From NCBI RefSeq assembly GCF_017874735.1, contig NZ_JAGGLV010000012.1, forward strand, positions 1-64,000: DNA of 64,000 nucleotides, written 5' to 3'. The notes beneath the pieces were generated by a model. That model was not told the DNA's origin, made no database searches, and saw nothing but the letters and a program-made list of their open reading frames with translations. The position numbers and the translations under genes are program-made. This document shows, one piece after another, positions 43,707 to 51,368 of this stretch. This DNA is from Paenibacillus silagei. Its GTDB lineage: Bacteria > Bacillota > Bacilli > Paenibacillales > Paenibacillaceae. Within the stretch, counting starts at the first letter, position 1; every line of letters starts with the position of its first letter.

Positions 43707-44627
43707 ATGTTCCACACCCGAACGGGACAAATGAAAGCGCTTCTTAGGCAGTGGCAGCTGCAAAGCATGGTAATCCCGGGCATTCTCTGGATGTTTATCT
43801 TTTGTTACATCCCCATGCTCTGGCTGATCATAGCCTTTATGGATTTCAGTATCGCGAAACCAATGCTGGAATCTCCGTTTGTCGGGCTGAAGCATTTCCG
43901 CGATTTCCTGACAGATGACCGGTTCTGGCGCTCGATCCGCAACACCCTCGGGATGAGCAGCATCAAGCTCGTTCTCGGTTTTCCCATCCCTATTCTATTC
44001 GCCCTGCTGCTGAATGAAATCCGCAGCCTGCGGTTCAAGCGCACGGTGCAGACGATCTCCTACCTGCCGCATTTCATCGCTTGGACGATCTTCGGCGGCA
44101 TCGCCCTCAACTGGCTGGGCGAAGGCGGTGTCATTAACCAGCTGATGATGGCGCTGGGGCTTCAGGACCGGGATATCCTGTTTAACAGTGAGCCGCAGTA
44201 CTTCTGGTGGATCACCTTCTTCACCGATACGCTGAAGGAGACCGGGTGGAGCGCGATCATCTACATAGCCGCCATTGCCGGCATTGATCCCGGGCTGTAT
44301 GAAGCTGCGGAGCTGGACGGTGCGAACCGCTGGCAGCGGATGTGGCATATCACGGTACAGAGCATCCGCCCGACCATTGCCATCCTCTTCATCCTCGCCG
44401 TCAGCGGCATTCTCGGCAGCAACTTTGAGCAGATCTTCATGCTGAAGAACAATATGAACATGAAGATGGCGGAGAGCCTGGACCTCTACATCTATAACAT
44501 GGGGCTGGTCTCCGGGCGCCATTCCTTCTCCACCGCCGTCCTGTTCGCCCGCTCCATTGTAGCGCTGGGACTGCTGCTGTTAGCCAATCAGAGCTCCAAG
44601 AAGCTTACGGGGGACAGTATTTTTTGA
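43707..44627 (+). CDS. ABC transporter permease, LplB type
   Basis: A 306-residue membrane protein with six spans. The EAA loop that contacts the ATPase reads EAAELDGANRWQRMWHITV near residue 195. It pairs with the permease at 44664 and the binding protein at 45594 to import an oligosaccharide. As in most such Firmicute loci, no ATPase gene is present, so a shared MsmX-like ATPase elsewhere is expected. Strong ribosome binding site (GGAAGGGGG). Confidence 0.92.
   Translation: MFHTRTGQMKALLRQWQLQSMVIPGILWMFIFCYIPMLWLIIAFMDFSIAKPMLESPFVGLKHFRDFLTDDRFWRSIRNTLGMSSIKLVLGFPIPILFALLLNEIRSLRFKRTVQTISYLPHFIAWTIFGGIALNWLGEGGVINQLMMALGLQDRDILFNSEPQYFWWITFFTDTLKETGWSAIIYIAAIAGIDPGLYEAAELDGANRWQRMWHITVQSIRPTIAILFILAVSGILGSNFEQIFMLKNNMNMKMAESLDLYIYNMGLVSGRHSFSTAVLFARSIVALGLLLLANQSSKKLTGDSIF
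43732..43745 (+). promoter_or_regulatory. Possible cre site in the permease start
   Basis: TGAAAGCGCTTCTT, 25 nt into the first permease gene, resembles the CcpA box TGAAAGCGCTTTCA. Its position suits a roadblock; the resemblance may also be chance. Confidence 0.25.
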
Positions 44628-44663
44628 ACACAAGAATTCACCTGGAAAGGAGACCAACGATTC

Positions 44664-45548
44664 ATGGCAAGACATGGAGGATTGCGGAGGATCGGCTTGT
44701 TTGAGATCTTCAATACACTCTTGATGCTGGCCGTCTGCTTCCTGACGCTGTACCCGATGTGGTTCGTGCTCGTCAATTCGCTGAATTCGCCGGAGCAGGC
44801 TTCACTCGGTACCGTCAACTGGTTCCCCTCAGAGCTGTCGCTGGCCAGCTACAGTGTGGCTTTTAACGATAAGACCTTGATGAACGGGTTCTACATCACT
44901 ACAATGCGGACCGTTATCGGAACGGTGGTGCATGTGCTCTTCACCGCAATCATCGCTTACGGAATCAGCAAGACGAATCTGATCGGCCGCAAGCTCTATC
45001 TCAAAATCTCTCTGATCACCATGCTCTTCTCAGGCGGGCTCATCCCCTCCTTCATTCTCATGACGAAGCTCGGCCTGTATGATAGCTTCTGGGTGTTCAT
45101 CATCCCGTCCATGTATACTTTCTTTAATATGGTCATCTTCATGAGCTTCTTCCGTACCATTCCTGACAGCCTGGAGGAGTCGGCCAAGGTAGACGGCGCT
45201 TCGGATTACGGCGTGCTGTTCCGGATTGTACTGCCTAACAGCATGGCGGTCATTGCGACCATCGCCCTGTTCTCCGCCGTCTATCACTGGAATGATTATT
45301 ATCAGGGTGTTATCTACATCCATTCCCAGGAGCTGCTGCCATTGCAGACCATGCTGTACAAAATCATCGCCGAGAACTCCATGTCCTTCATGCAGCAGCA
45401 GGCTATGGCCCAATTCGGTGCCCGGCTGCCCGGCAACTCGATCAAATTCGCGTCCATGATGGTGGCTACGCTGCCGATCCTGATCTTCTACCCCTTCATT
45501 CAGCGTTATCTGGTCAAGGGTGTGATGATCGGCGCGATTAAGGGATAA
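44664..45548 (+). CDS. Carbohydrate ABC transporter permease
   Basis: A 294-residue membrane protein with six spans and the EAA loop EESAKVDGASDYGVLFRIVLP near residue 175. It is the second permease of the importer. ATG 44664 follows AAAGGAG. The intergenic gap to the first permease is 36 nt, so the genes are cotranscribed. Confidence 0.92.
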   Translation: MARHGGLRRIGLFEIFNTLLMLAVCFLTLYPMWFVLVNSLNSPEQASLGTVNWFPSELSLASYSVAFNDKTLMNGFYITTMRTVIGTVVHVLFTAIIAYGISKTNLIGRKLYLKISLITMLFSGGLIPSFILMTKLGLYDSFWVFIIPSMYTFFNMVIFMSFFRTIPDSLEESAKVDGASDYGVLFRIVLPNSMAVIATIALFSAVYHWNDYYQGVIYIHSQELLPLQTMLYKIIAENSMSFMQQQAMAQFGARLPGNSIKFASMMVATLPILIFYPFIQRYLVKGVMIGAIKG

Positions 45549-45593
45549 CCGTAGGAAGTCTAACCACACCTAACCCGAAAGGATGATTATGCT

Positions 45594-47264
45594 GTGAAAA
45601 GCAAACCTGTACGCCCCATCCTGGCCGCAATGATGACCGTAACCTTGGCCTTAAGCATAGCCGCCTGCAGCAGCAATTCCGCCACTAAGGAGAATATGCC
45701 GACGGCTGCGCCTCAGGCCGAAGCGTCACCGGAACCGCAGACCGAGACCAAGCTGAATGCGGAGGAGCCCGCCTGGAAGCTCGATACCAGTCCGGTGGAT
45801 CTCACCTGGTTCGTCGGCGCGAACTGGTATGCCCACACCTGGGGTGAGAGCCTAGCCTCCAAGTATGTCACCGAGAAGACGGGCGTGAACGTCAAGCTGG
45901 AGGTTCCCTCAGGGGAAGCGAATGAGCAGGTTACGCTGATGATGACCTCCGGCAAGCTTCCGGACCTGATCAGCATGGGCTCCTGGGAGACTGCGGTCAA
46001 AAAGCTGTGGGAAGGCGATCATGTCTATGCGCTCAATGAACTGGCCGACAAGTATGATCCCTACTTCTTCAAGGTCGCCGGTGACGGCACGCTGAAGTGG
46101 TACCGGCAGGAGAACGGCAACACCTACGGGGTGCCGAATGACTCCTACAGCCCCAACCTGATGCACGAGACCGGCATGACGGCGGCCAACCAGACCTTCC
46201 TGGTCCGCAAGGATCTGTATGAGGAGATGGGCAAGCCGGACCTCAGTACTCCAGAGGGCTTCCTGGGTGCGCTGCAACTGCTGAAGGATAAGTACCCCGA
46301 GTATAAGGGCCAGCCGATCAGCCCCTTTTTCGCCCAGGGCAATGTGCCTTACGGGATGACGGAATACCTCCAGAATCTGCTGGCGGTTCCGCATGAGAAG
46401 GATGGCAAAGTATATGACCGTATTACCGATCCTGATTACATCGCCTGGCTCAAAACCTTCCGCACAGCGTACGAGCGCGGACTGATTAACGTCGATTTCC
46501 TGGTGGATTCAGATACCCAGGTAGAGGAGAAAACGAACAACGCCCGCTACTTCATGATGATCCGCGAATGGACCGGCATGTCAGCGGTCAACCCCATGCT
46601 TGCTGCCGGAGCTAACCCGGACTCTTATTACATCGCGGTTGACGGGCCGCAGAACAGCAAAGGCGAGAGCGCCAAGCTGTTCCCCGGCAATATGGACGGC
46701 TGGATGGTGACCATGATCAGCAAATCCACGAAGAACCCGGAGCGGGCGATCCGCTTCCTGACCTACCTCGCCAGCGAGGAGGGCCAGCGTGACCTGTTCC
46801 TCGGCAAGGAAGGCGAGACCTGGGATTCGGCGGGCGGCAAGCCGCAGCTCAAGGCCGAATTCGCCGAGATGCTGGGCAGCAATATCGAGAAGCTGGAGAA
46901 GGAATACGGGATTATGGACACCTACTGGATGATGCGCAATCCGGTCATCGTCAACCAGTGGAGACCGGAGAAGGCTCCGGTCATCAAGCAGATGGAGGAC
47001 TTCGCGAATGCGCAGGCCGATATTGACAGCGGCATCTACAAAGGGCTGGATCCGCTCGGCGATTCCGATGTGGCGGTAGCCTGGTCGCGGATCTCCCAGA
47101 ACTGGGAAGAGGTGCTGCCGGAGCTGATTACAGCTAAGGATGAGGCGGCTTTTGACAAAGTGTTCGAGGGCTTCCGCTCCCGCCGCGATAGCTACGGGTT
47201 CGCTCAGGTGATGGAATACCGCCAGACCGAGCTGGATGCGCGCAAGGCCAAGATGGCGGAATAA
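45594..47264 (+). CDS. Extracellular solute-binding lipoprotein
   Basis: A 556-residue lipoprotein of the LplA/extracellular solute-binding family 1 type. The lipobox SIAACS places the lipidated Cys near residue 24. Its size is typical for oligosaccharide-binding members paired with LplB-type permeases. The genomic setting suggests a beta-glucan oligosaccharide ligand. The start is GTG 45594 after AAAGGA. Confidence 0.9.
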   Translation: MKSKPVRPILAAMMTVTLALSIAACSSNSATKENMPTAAPQAEASPEPQTETKLNAEEPAWKLDTSPVDLTWFVGANWYAHTWGESLASKYVTEKTGVNVKLEVPSGEANEQVTLMMTSGKLPDLISMGSWETAVKKLWEGDHVYALNELADKYDPYFFKVAGDGTLKWYRQENGNTYGVPNDSYSPNLMHETGMTAANQTFLVRKDLYEEMGKPDLSTPEGFLGALQLLKDKYPEYKGQPISPFFAQGNVPYGMTEYLQNLLAVPHEKDGKVYDRITDPDYIAWLKTFRTAYERGLINVDFLVDSDTQVEEKTNNARYFMMIREWTGMSAVNPMLAAGANPDSYYIAVDGPQNSKGESAKLFPGNMDGWMVTMISKSTKNPERAIRFLTYLASEEGQRDLFLGKEGETWDSAGGKPQLKAEFAEMLGSNIEKLEKEYGIMDTYWMMRNPVIVNQWRPEKAPVIKQMEDFANAQADIDSGIYKGLDPLGDSDVAVAWSRISQNWEEVLPELITAKDEAAFDKVFEGFRSRRDSYGFAQVMEYRQTELDARKAKMAE

Positions 47265-47285
47265 CCCGCCAAAGTAATGGAGCTG

Positions 47286-47318
47286 TACCGGCGGCCGTGA
47301 GGGCGGCCGGTATTTCCT
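47286..47318 (+). terminator. Possible terminator after the importer genes
   Basis: TACCGGCGGCCG pairs with CGGCCGGTA, followed by TTTCC. The T-run is short, so readthrough into the histidine kinase gene is possible. Confidence 0.5.
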
Positions 47319-47412
47319 GCATCGGGGAGATTCTGCTTAGGGCTGCATTGCCTTATTCCCTACCAGCCTATTTGTAATCTATACTATATTACAGGGACGG
47401 GAGGGGTTACCG

Positions 47413-49251
47413 ATGAAGAGACTGCTGATCACAATACGAAGACTATACCGCAATGCCCCGATCTCGCAGAAGCTGTTCCTGGCCTTCAGCCTGATGATCG
47501 CCGGTCCCTCCATTGTGGTCTCCTTCCTGTTCATCCGCAATCAGGAGAGCCAGCTCTTCAAGCAGGCCATGGCCGAAGGCAGCAATCATGTGGCCCGGCT
47601 GAACGAACGGCTGCGCAGCCGGCTTGAACTTCTTGAGAACGCTTCCGCGACCGCCCTGACCCAGAAAGGATTCGTGGATTTCATCCACTCCAATATGCGC
47701 GCAGACGGCCTTAGGCTTGTGAAGTTCAAGCAGAACCAGTACGAACAGATGCATAACATCATTCAGAGTCATGAGATGATCAGCAGTCTGAGCTTCTATG
47801 TCGATAACCCTGAGGTCTATGAGATCTGGCCGGAAATCTATCATTACTCCAAGTTCTGGCCGCAGGACTACTGGATGACGCTGCGGGATGAGGGCGGCGC
47901 GGCGTTCCGGCTGTCTGCCTTCAAGGATGGCGCGGATACGCTGTCTTATTACAGGCTGGTGCGGCTTCAGGGCCAGCAGCAGAAGCTGCCCACCATTATG
48001 GAGGTCCGTGCGAAGCACAACGTGCTGTTCAATGACCTGCTGGAAGACAGCGGGCGCGACTTCTTCACGGTAATCATGGACGGCGCGGATGCTTCCCGCA
48101 ATGTGTATCTTTCGGGGCATGAGCTGCCGCAGAAAGCCGGAGCGAAGCTGGACGATATCCTTAGCCGGGTTCATGCACAATTGGACGTACTGGAGCAGAA
48201 GAGTCCCGTTACCGTCCAGTCCGGGGATCAGTCCTACTATGCGCTGTACCGTTACATCGCTCCCCTCAACGCCTATGTGGTAGACATCGCTTCCCGCCAT
48301 GAGCTGACAAAAGGTCCGCGCGACGGATACCTGCTGGTCATCGCGATCACCTCCTCCGTCCTGCTGCTGATGCTGCTGCTGGTATCGAGGATGACCCGGC
48401 GCATCTTCCGCCGGCTGGAGAAGGTGCTGGGCTCGATGCGCAAGGTGCGCAGGGGCCAGCTGGATGCCAAGATTGATACCGGCCTTGGCGCGAACGAAAC
48501 CGGTGACGAAATTGACTATGTCGCCGTCAGCTACAACAGTATGCTGGACGAAATCCAGCAGCTGATGACACAGGTAGTAGATAAGCAGCTTATTGCCAAG
48601 AACGCGCAGCTCCACTCTCTCCATTCGCAGATCAACTCCCACTTTCTGTACAATGCGCTGGAATCTATCAGAATGCGCGCAGAGGTGGAACGGCAGCCTG
48701 CCATTGCAGGCGCACTGGTCTCGCTGGGCTCCCTGCTGCGGTACAGTATGCAGTGGCGCAGCGATACGGTCGCGCTCAGCGAGGAGCTGGCCAACATCCG
48801 CAGCTATATCCGGTTCATCAACTTCATGGAAGGCGGGAGCATTGAGCTCGCGGCAGATCTTCCGCCGGAGGTGCAGCGCTACCGCATCCCCAAGATGTGC
48901 ATGCAGCCCATTGTCGAGAACGCCGTACACCATGCGGCCCCTTCCGGCGGCAGTATTCAGATCACCATTTCGGTACGGGTAGAGAATGACAGCCTGCTGC
49001 TGATCGAGATCCGCGATGACGGTGCCGGGGTAGCGCCCCGGATGCTGGACAGCCTGCAGTCTGTGCTGCGGGGCGACTCTGATACCCCGATTATCAGCAG
49101 CAGCAGCGGGCTGGGGCTGGACAATGTACATAAGCGCCTGCAGCTCCATTACGGCACGGATTGCGGCCTGTGGATCAGCAGCGTCCAAGGGGAATATACC
49201 TGTGTAACCCTGAGGCTGCCCTGGGAAAATGAGAATCTTGGAGGTTGGTAG
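47413..49251 (+). CDS. Sensor histidine kinase, YesM type
   Basis: A 612-residue membrane kinase. A first membrane helix near 20-38 and a second near 305-327 enclose an extracellular sensor domain of about 265 residues. HAMP follows (about 328-385), then the His_kinase domain, with the phospho-acceptor His in INSHFLYNALE near 410 (S replaces the usual P). The ATPase domain contains IVENAVHHA, DDGAGV and SGLGLDNVHKRL. It probably senses the glucan sugar bound outside and signals to the AraC-type regulator encoded next. Confidence 0.92.
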   Translation: MKRLLITIRRLYRNAPISQKLFLAFSLMIAGPSIVVSFLFIRNQESQLFKQAMAEGSNHVARLNERLRSRLELLENASATALTQKGFVDFIHSNMRADGLRLVKFKQNQYEQMHNIIQSHEMISSLSFYVDNPEVYEIWPEIYHYSKFWPQDYWMTLRDEGGAAFRLSAFKDGADTLSYYRLVRLQGQQQKLPTIMEVRAKHNVLFNDLLEDSGRDFFTVIMDGADASRNVYLSGHELPQKAGAKLDDILSRVHAQLDVLEQKSPVTVQSGDQSYYALYRYIAPLNAYVVDIASRHELTKGPRDGYLLVIAITSSVLLLMLLLVSRMTRRIFRRLEKVLGSMRKVRRGQLDAKIDTGLGANETGDEIDYVAVSYNSMLDEIQQLMTQVVDKQLIAKNAQLHSLHSQINSHFLYNALESIRMRAEVERQPAIAGALVSLGSLLRYSMQWRSDTVALSEELANIRSYIRFINFMEGGSIELAADLPPEVQRYRIPKMCMQPIVENAVHHAAPSGGSIQITISVRVENDSLLLIEIRDDGAGVAPRMLDSLQSVLRGDSDTPIISSSSGLGLDNVHKRLQLHYGTDCGLWISSVQGEYTCVTLRLPWENENLGGW

Positions 49252-49253
49252 GC

Positions 49254-50825
49254 ATGATCAATATTCTGGTGGTGGACGATCAAAAGCATATCCGTGACGG
49301 GCTGCAGGCGATGCTCTGCCAGTTCCCGCAACAGCCGGGGCATATGTACAGCGCCGCTAACGGGCTTGAAGCCCTGGAGCTTCTCCGGTCGCACAGCATC
49401 CAGCTCGTCATTACCGATATCCGCATGCCGGATATGGACGGCCTTGCGCTTATGGCGCAAAGCCGGCAGGAAGGCCTGAAGGCGGATTATCTGATCATTA
49501 GCGGATACAGCGATTTCGCCTATGCCCAGAAGGCCATTGAGCTCGGGGCCAAAGGGTACCTGCTCAAGCCTGTGAAGCGTGAAGACCTGCAGGTCTCGGT
49601 GGAGCATATCTGGCAGGAGATCGAGACGCGCAGATTGCTCACCAGCAATATTGAGCGGCTCTCGCAGCGCGCCCGGGAGACGGACCGCAAGGAGCTGCGG
49701 ATGTATATGCAAGGTGCGGCGGGCGATGAAGCGTGGATTGCCGCGACTGAGCAGCAGAACCCGGGGCTGTGGCGCAGCTACCGCCTCTGCCACCTGCGCG
49801 AGGAGCGCTGGATTAACCAGCCGGGGGCCAGCAGCAGTCACAGCATCGAAGCCGTGGCCTACCGTGTGTACGGCAGACAGGGCTGCATCTGTCTCCAGCA
49901 CCGCCCCCACCTGGTCCTGGCCGTGGATGCAGCCATAGATCCGGGAGCCTTGCCTGCTGCGCTCAGCGAAGAGCAGATCGGGGCCGTCACGGCCATGACT
50001 GATCCGCACCAAGGATTAAGCACTCTGCCGGGCAGTTATACACAGGTGCTTGATCTGTACCGCCACAGCTTTCTTTTCCCGGATACGCGCTGCCTGCTGC
50101 CTCAGCACATCGCGCGGCTGGAGCAGCACTGGGAGCTTCCCTATGAGGAGCTGTACGCCCTCTTCCAGTTAACCGGCACAAGTAACAGCGGCAGAATCAC
50201 CCAAGGGATCTCCAGCCTCTTCCACAAGGAGGTGCTTCAGCGCTATCACATCCGTTATACCCAGCAGCTATGCCGCGCCGTTGTCCGGATGATGGAGGAT
50301 TATGAGCGTGTCATCCGTCCTTATCTGGGTGAAGAAGCGCTGGATCTGGAGTGTCTGCGCAATCTCTTCGACTATCCCGGCATCCGCGAATATATCCAGG
50401 CCTTACAGCAGCAGCTCCTGCGGCTCGACCAGTTCTACTATGAATACAAGTGCAGCTACCGCAGCTCGCAGGATCTGAATGAGGCCATCCGCTTCATCCA
50501 CGAGAATTACCACAAGCCGCTGGATCTCGCCATGGTGTCCAATCATGTCTCGCTGAATTACGCCTACTTCTCCAACCAGTTCAAGAAGAATATCGGCAAG
50601 GGCTTCGCCGAATACCTGCGTGATGTGCGTCTGGGCAAAGCGCGGCGTCTGCTGGCCGAGACCGATCACAAGATCATTGAGATTGCCGCCATGGTCGGCT
50701 ACGAGAGCTACAAAAGCTTCACCCGCGCCTTCCGCGAAGCCATGGACATGCAGCCGACCGAATACCGTCTGCTGATCCGCCGGAAGCCTGCCATTGAAGA
50801 GGATTACCGGGACACGGTGCTGTGA
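49254..50825 (+). CDS. AraC-type response regulator, YesN type
   Basis: A 523-residue regulator. The receiver domain spans 1-120, with the phospho-acceptor Asp in ITDIRMPDMDG (about 55) and the Lys in LLKPVKRED near 105. A long middle region follows, then an AraC double HTH in the last 100 residues (LDLAMVSNHVSLNYAYFSNQFKK; IIEIAAMVGYESYKSFTRAFREAM). ATG 49254 has GGAGG 9 nt upstream, 3 nt after the kinase stop. It likely activates the importer and glucanase genes around it. Confidence 0.92.
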   Translation: MINILVVDDQKHIRDGLQAMLCQFPQQPGHMYSAANGLEALELLRSHSIQLVITDIRMPDMDGLALMAQSRQEGLKADYLIISGYSDFAYAQKAIELGAKGYLLKPVKREDLQVSVEHIWQEIETRRLLTSNIERLSQRARETDRKELRMYMQGAAGDEAWIAATEQQNPGLWRSYRLCHLREERWINQPGASSSHSIEAVAYRVYGRQGCICLQHRPHLVLAVDAAIDPGALPAALSEEQIGAVTAMTDPHQGLSTLPGSYTQVLDLYRHSFLFPDTRCLLPQHIARLEQHWELPYEELYALFQLTGTSNSGRITQGISSLFHKEVLQRYHIRYTQQLCRAVVRMMEDYERVIRPYLGEEALDLECLRNLFDYPGIREYIQALQQQLLRLDQFYYEYKCSYRSSQDLNEAIRFIHENYHKPLDLAMVSNHVSLNYAYFSNQFKKNIGKGFAEYLRDVRLGKARRLLAETDHKIIEIAAMVGYESYKSFTRAFREAMDMQPTEYRLLIRRKPAIEEDYRDTVL

Positions 50826-50860
50826 AAAAAGCTGAACCCCAGTGGGCCCGCGCGGGTAGC

Positions 50861-51217
50861 GCGAGCCCATTGTATGCTGTTTTCCGCATACATTTCGCTC
50901 ACGTGCCTTCAGCGAGCCCATTGTATGCTGTTTTCCGCATACATTTCGCCCACGCGCCTTCAGCGAGCCCATTGTATGCTGTTTTCCGCATACATTTGGC
51001 CCACGCGCCTTCAGCGAGCCCATTGTATGCTGTTTTCCGCATACATTTGGCTCACGCGCCTTCAGCGAGCCCATTGTATGCTGTTTTTCGCATACATCTG
51101 GCCCACGCGCCTTCAGCGAGCCCAATGTGTTCGGTTTTCCGCATACATGCGGTCCACTCGCCTCACGCCAGCCCAATGTGTTCGGTTTTCCGCATACATT
51201 TGGCCCACGCGCCCCGC
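50861..51217. repeat. Seven tandem 51-bp repeats with internal hairpins
   Basis: Seven contiguous units start at 50861, 50912, 50963, 51014, 51065, 51116 and 51167, with an eighth fragment after them. Units 1-5 are nearly identical and contain TGTATGC-N8-GCATACA, a perfect 7-bp inverted repeat; units 6-7 diverge in the left arm. There are no spacers, so this is not CRISPR. Because 51 is a multiple of 3, several frames stay open through the array. The rest of this 540-bp gap holds an AACCCAA/TTGGGTT hairpin at 51240-51257 and the promoter region of the next gene. Confidence 0.95.
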
Positions 51218-51323
51218 ATCAACCCATCACTGGCAGCAGAACCCAAAAAATTGGGTTAAAACAAAAAGGATTGTCCCTTTTAGCAGCTGACAAGTTTCGA
51301 TAGAATAAAGATGTTCTCTCACA

Positions 51324-51337
51324 TGTAAGCGGTTACC
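51324..51337 (+). promoter_or_regulatory. Candidate cre (CcpA) site before the secreted GH16
   Basis: TGTAAGCGGTTACC fits the cre consensus TGWAANCGNTNWCA at all but the final base. It lies about 30 nt before the GH16 start, a position where CcpA binding would repress. Confidence 0.55.
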
Positions 51338-51368
51338 TTCACTACCATTTTATTAAAGGAGGGCAAGT

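Noticed and set aside
47443..49188. A 581-codon open frame on the minus strand
   Set aside because: It is wholly antisense to the histidine kinase gene, has a His/Gln/Val-rich composition typical of the complement of a GC-rich gene, and shows no family motif.
50861..51217. CRISPR array
   Set aside because: The 51-bp units abut each other with no unique spacers, and no cas genes are present.
50822..51259. Repeat-coded 145-codon plus-strand frame overlapping the response regulator stop (GTGA), and a minus-strand frame through the same array
   Set aside because: Both stay open only because the repeat unit is a multiple of 3; no ribosome binding site or non-repeat domain supports either. The hairpin conservation points to DNA or RNA function.
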